DNA of 6,987 nucleotides from Methanobrevibacter sp. (GTDB lineage Archaea > Methanobacteriota > Methanobacteria > Methanobacteriales > Methanobacteriaceae): assembly GCA_031261945.1 (NCBI GenBank), contig JAISIQ010000002.1, forward strand, positions 1 to 6,987. The letters are read 5' to 3'. The position numbers were made by a program, and so were the translations under genes. The notes beneath the pieces were generated by a model that did not search any database, was not told the origin of the DNA, and was given only the letters and a program-made list of their open reading frames with translations. Each line of letters opens with the position of its first letter. Position 1 is the first letter of the stretch. Shown here piece after piece: positions 6,563 to 6,987 of the stretch.

Positions 6563-6961
6563 TTAATTATCAAATATTTGCAGTTCTCCTTTATCCGCAT
6601 CTATTTCAACTTCAACATCATCTTTTAATTCTTTATCTGATGATAGAGAATCAACCATTGGAATATCAGATATTATAGCTCCTGTAGCTATTATAGGTTC
6701 AGCAGATTTACATATAATTGCTTTTGGAGCAACATTATTCTTTTTCATTTGAAATATTACATAAGATCCCACAGTTGAACCTTTTCCTCCAGGAATATAA
6801 AGTATTTTACCATCTATGTTTTTTCCTTTAAGTTCGTGGTTTGGATCTATGATTTCTCCTGTGTTTGGATTTACTCCTCCGAGAAAACTTAGTGGTTCTG
6901 TGCTTGTGATTAATTTACCCTTTGTTTTTCCTTTTGAGATTTTTCTACATTTTATAATCAT
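6563..6961 (-). CDS. DUF126 / aconitase-X swivel domain; probable phosphomevalonate dehydratase small subunit
   Basis: This small 132-residue protein is full length for DUF126, the swivelling domain of aconitase X. With a separate large catalytic subunit (AcnX/DUF521), archaeal members form phosphomevalonate dehydratase, which converts 5-phosphomevalonate to trans-anhydromevalonate phosphate for isoprenoid lipid synthesis. Visible motifs are a glycine-rich [12 protein letters not shown] (28-39), the conserved GGKGSTVGS (58-66) with Ser62 as the likely key residue, and [17 protein letters not shown] (88-104). There is no membrane segment or signal. The large subunit is not in this window; it may lie just outside or elsewhere. 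Only 26 bases precede the ATG. They contain TTTTAAATA (TATA-like but very close) and a weak GTTGATTTG, so the start and promoter are less certain than the reading frame. Family assignment is confident; the mevalonate role is inferred from characterised relatives. Confidence 0.88.
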   Translation of the reverse strand: MIIKCRKISKGKTKGKLITSTEPLSFLGGVNPNTGEIIDPNHELKGKNIDGKILYIPGGKGSTVGSYVIFQMKKNNVAPKAIICKSAEPIIATGAIISDIPMVDSLSSDKELKDDVEVEIDADKGELQIFDN

Positions 6962-6987
6962 AACAAATCAACTATTTAAAATCAAGT

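Larger units (their letters stand above)
466..6690. repeat. dispersed palindrome family AATAGCTATT (core TAGCTA)
   Basis: The perfect 10-bp palindrome occurs at 466-475, 1482-1491, 1501-1510, 3398-3407, 4610-4619, 5039-5048, 6443-6452 and 6473-6482. The core TAGCTA occurs 24 times by hand count. Cores outside the 10-mers start at 669, 834, 990, 1786, 2289, 2905, 3124, 3508, 3541, 3670, 4128, 4201, 5259, 5599, 5815 and 6685. With roughly 36% each of A and T, base composition alone predicts well under one 10-mer in the window. Copies occur in genes on both strands and in a spacer. This entry marks the span of the family, not a continuous element. Its function is unknown. Confidence 0.75.

Noticed and set aside
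466..6690. AATAGCTATT copies considered as transposon ends or target-site scars
   Set aside because: Copies sit inside intact conserved genes in frame, with no transposase, no flanking duplications and no disrupted reading frames.

Overview
The window looks like ordinary chromosome from a very A+T-rich methanogenic archaeon, most likely a Methanobrevibacter-type member of the Methanobacteriales. The evidence is the strong A+T bias of coding and non-coding DNA, archaeal ribosome-binding sites (AAGGTGA, AGGTGG, AGGAGA), an archaeal-type purB, and a DUF126/aconitase-X small subunit of the kind used in the archaeal mevalonate pathway. The genus is an inference from composition and gene style. No rRNA, tRNA, insertion sequence, CRISPR array or phage gene is visible.

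Layout: bases 1-112 are the A+T-rich leader of purB (adenylosuccinate lyase, + strand, 113-1462). A 129-bp spacer follows, holding two overlapping hairpin-forming repeats. Next is a 288-residue membrane protein (1592-2458, +) that appears to be built from three copies of one two-helix module, with a DUF3566-like motif ending each copy. It converges on a copper-exporting P-type ATPase (copA, 2618-5209, -). The 159-bp convergent gap contains a hairpin and a pure 8-bp microsatellite of about 13 copies. On the - strand copA is preceded by a metal-dependent amidohydrolase (5258-6553), itself preceded by the DUF126 protein (6563-6961). The last two are 9 bp apart and probably cotranscribed. copA is 48 bp further down, behind an inverted repeat that brackets a TATA-like sequence, so it may have its own regulated promoter.

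Functionally the genes are a mix: purine synthesis, copper detoxification, isoprenoid-precursor synthesis (probable), an amidohydrolase of unknown substrate, and an unrecognised membrane protein. No joint pathway is evident.

The most striking signal is not a gene. The palindrome AATAGCTATT occurs eight times exactly, and its core TAGCTA 24 times by hand count, in genes on both strands, in more than one codon phase and between genes. It resembles the behaviour of highly iterated palindromes such as cyanobacterial HIP1. Other points of interest are the triplicated membrane protein, the microsatellite, the inverted repeat at copA, and low-complexity polar insertions in CopA and the amidohydrolase.
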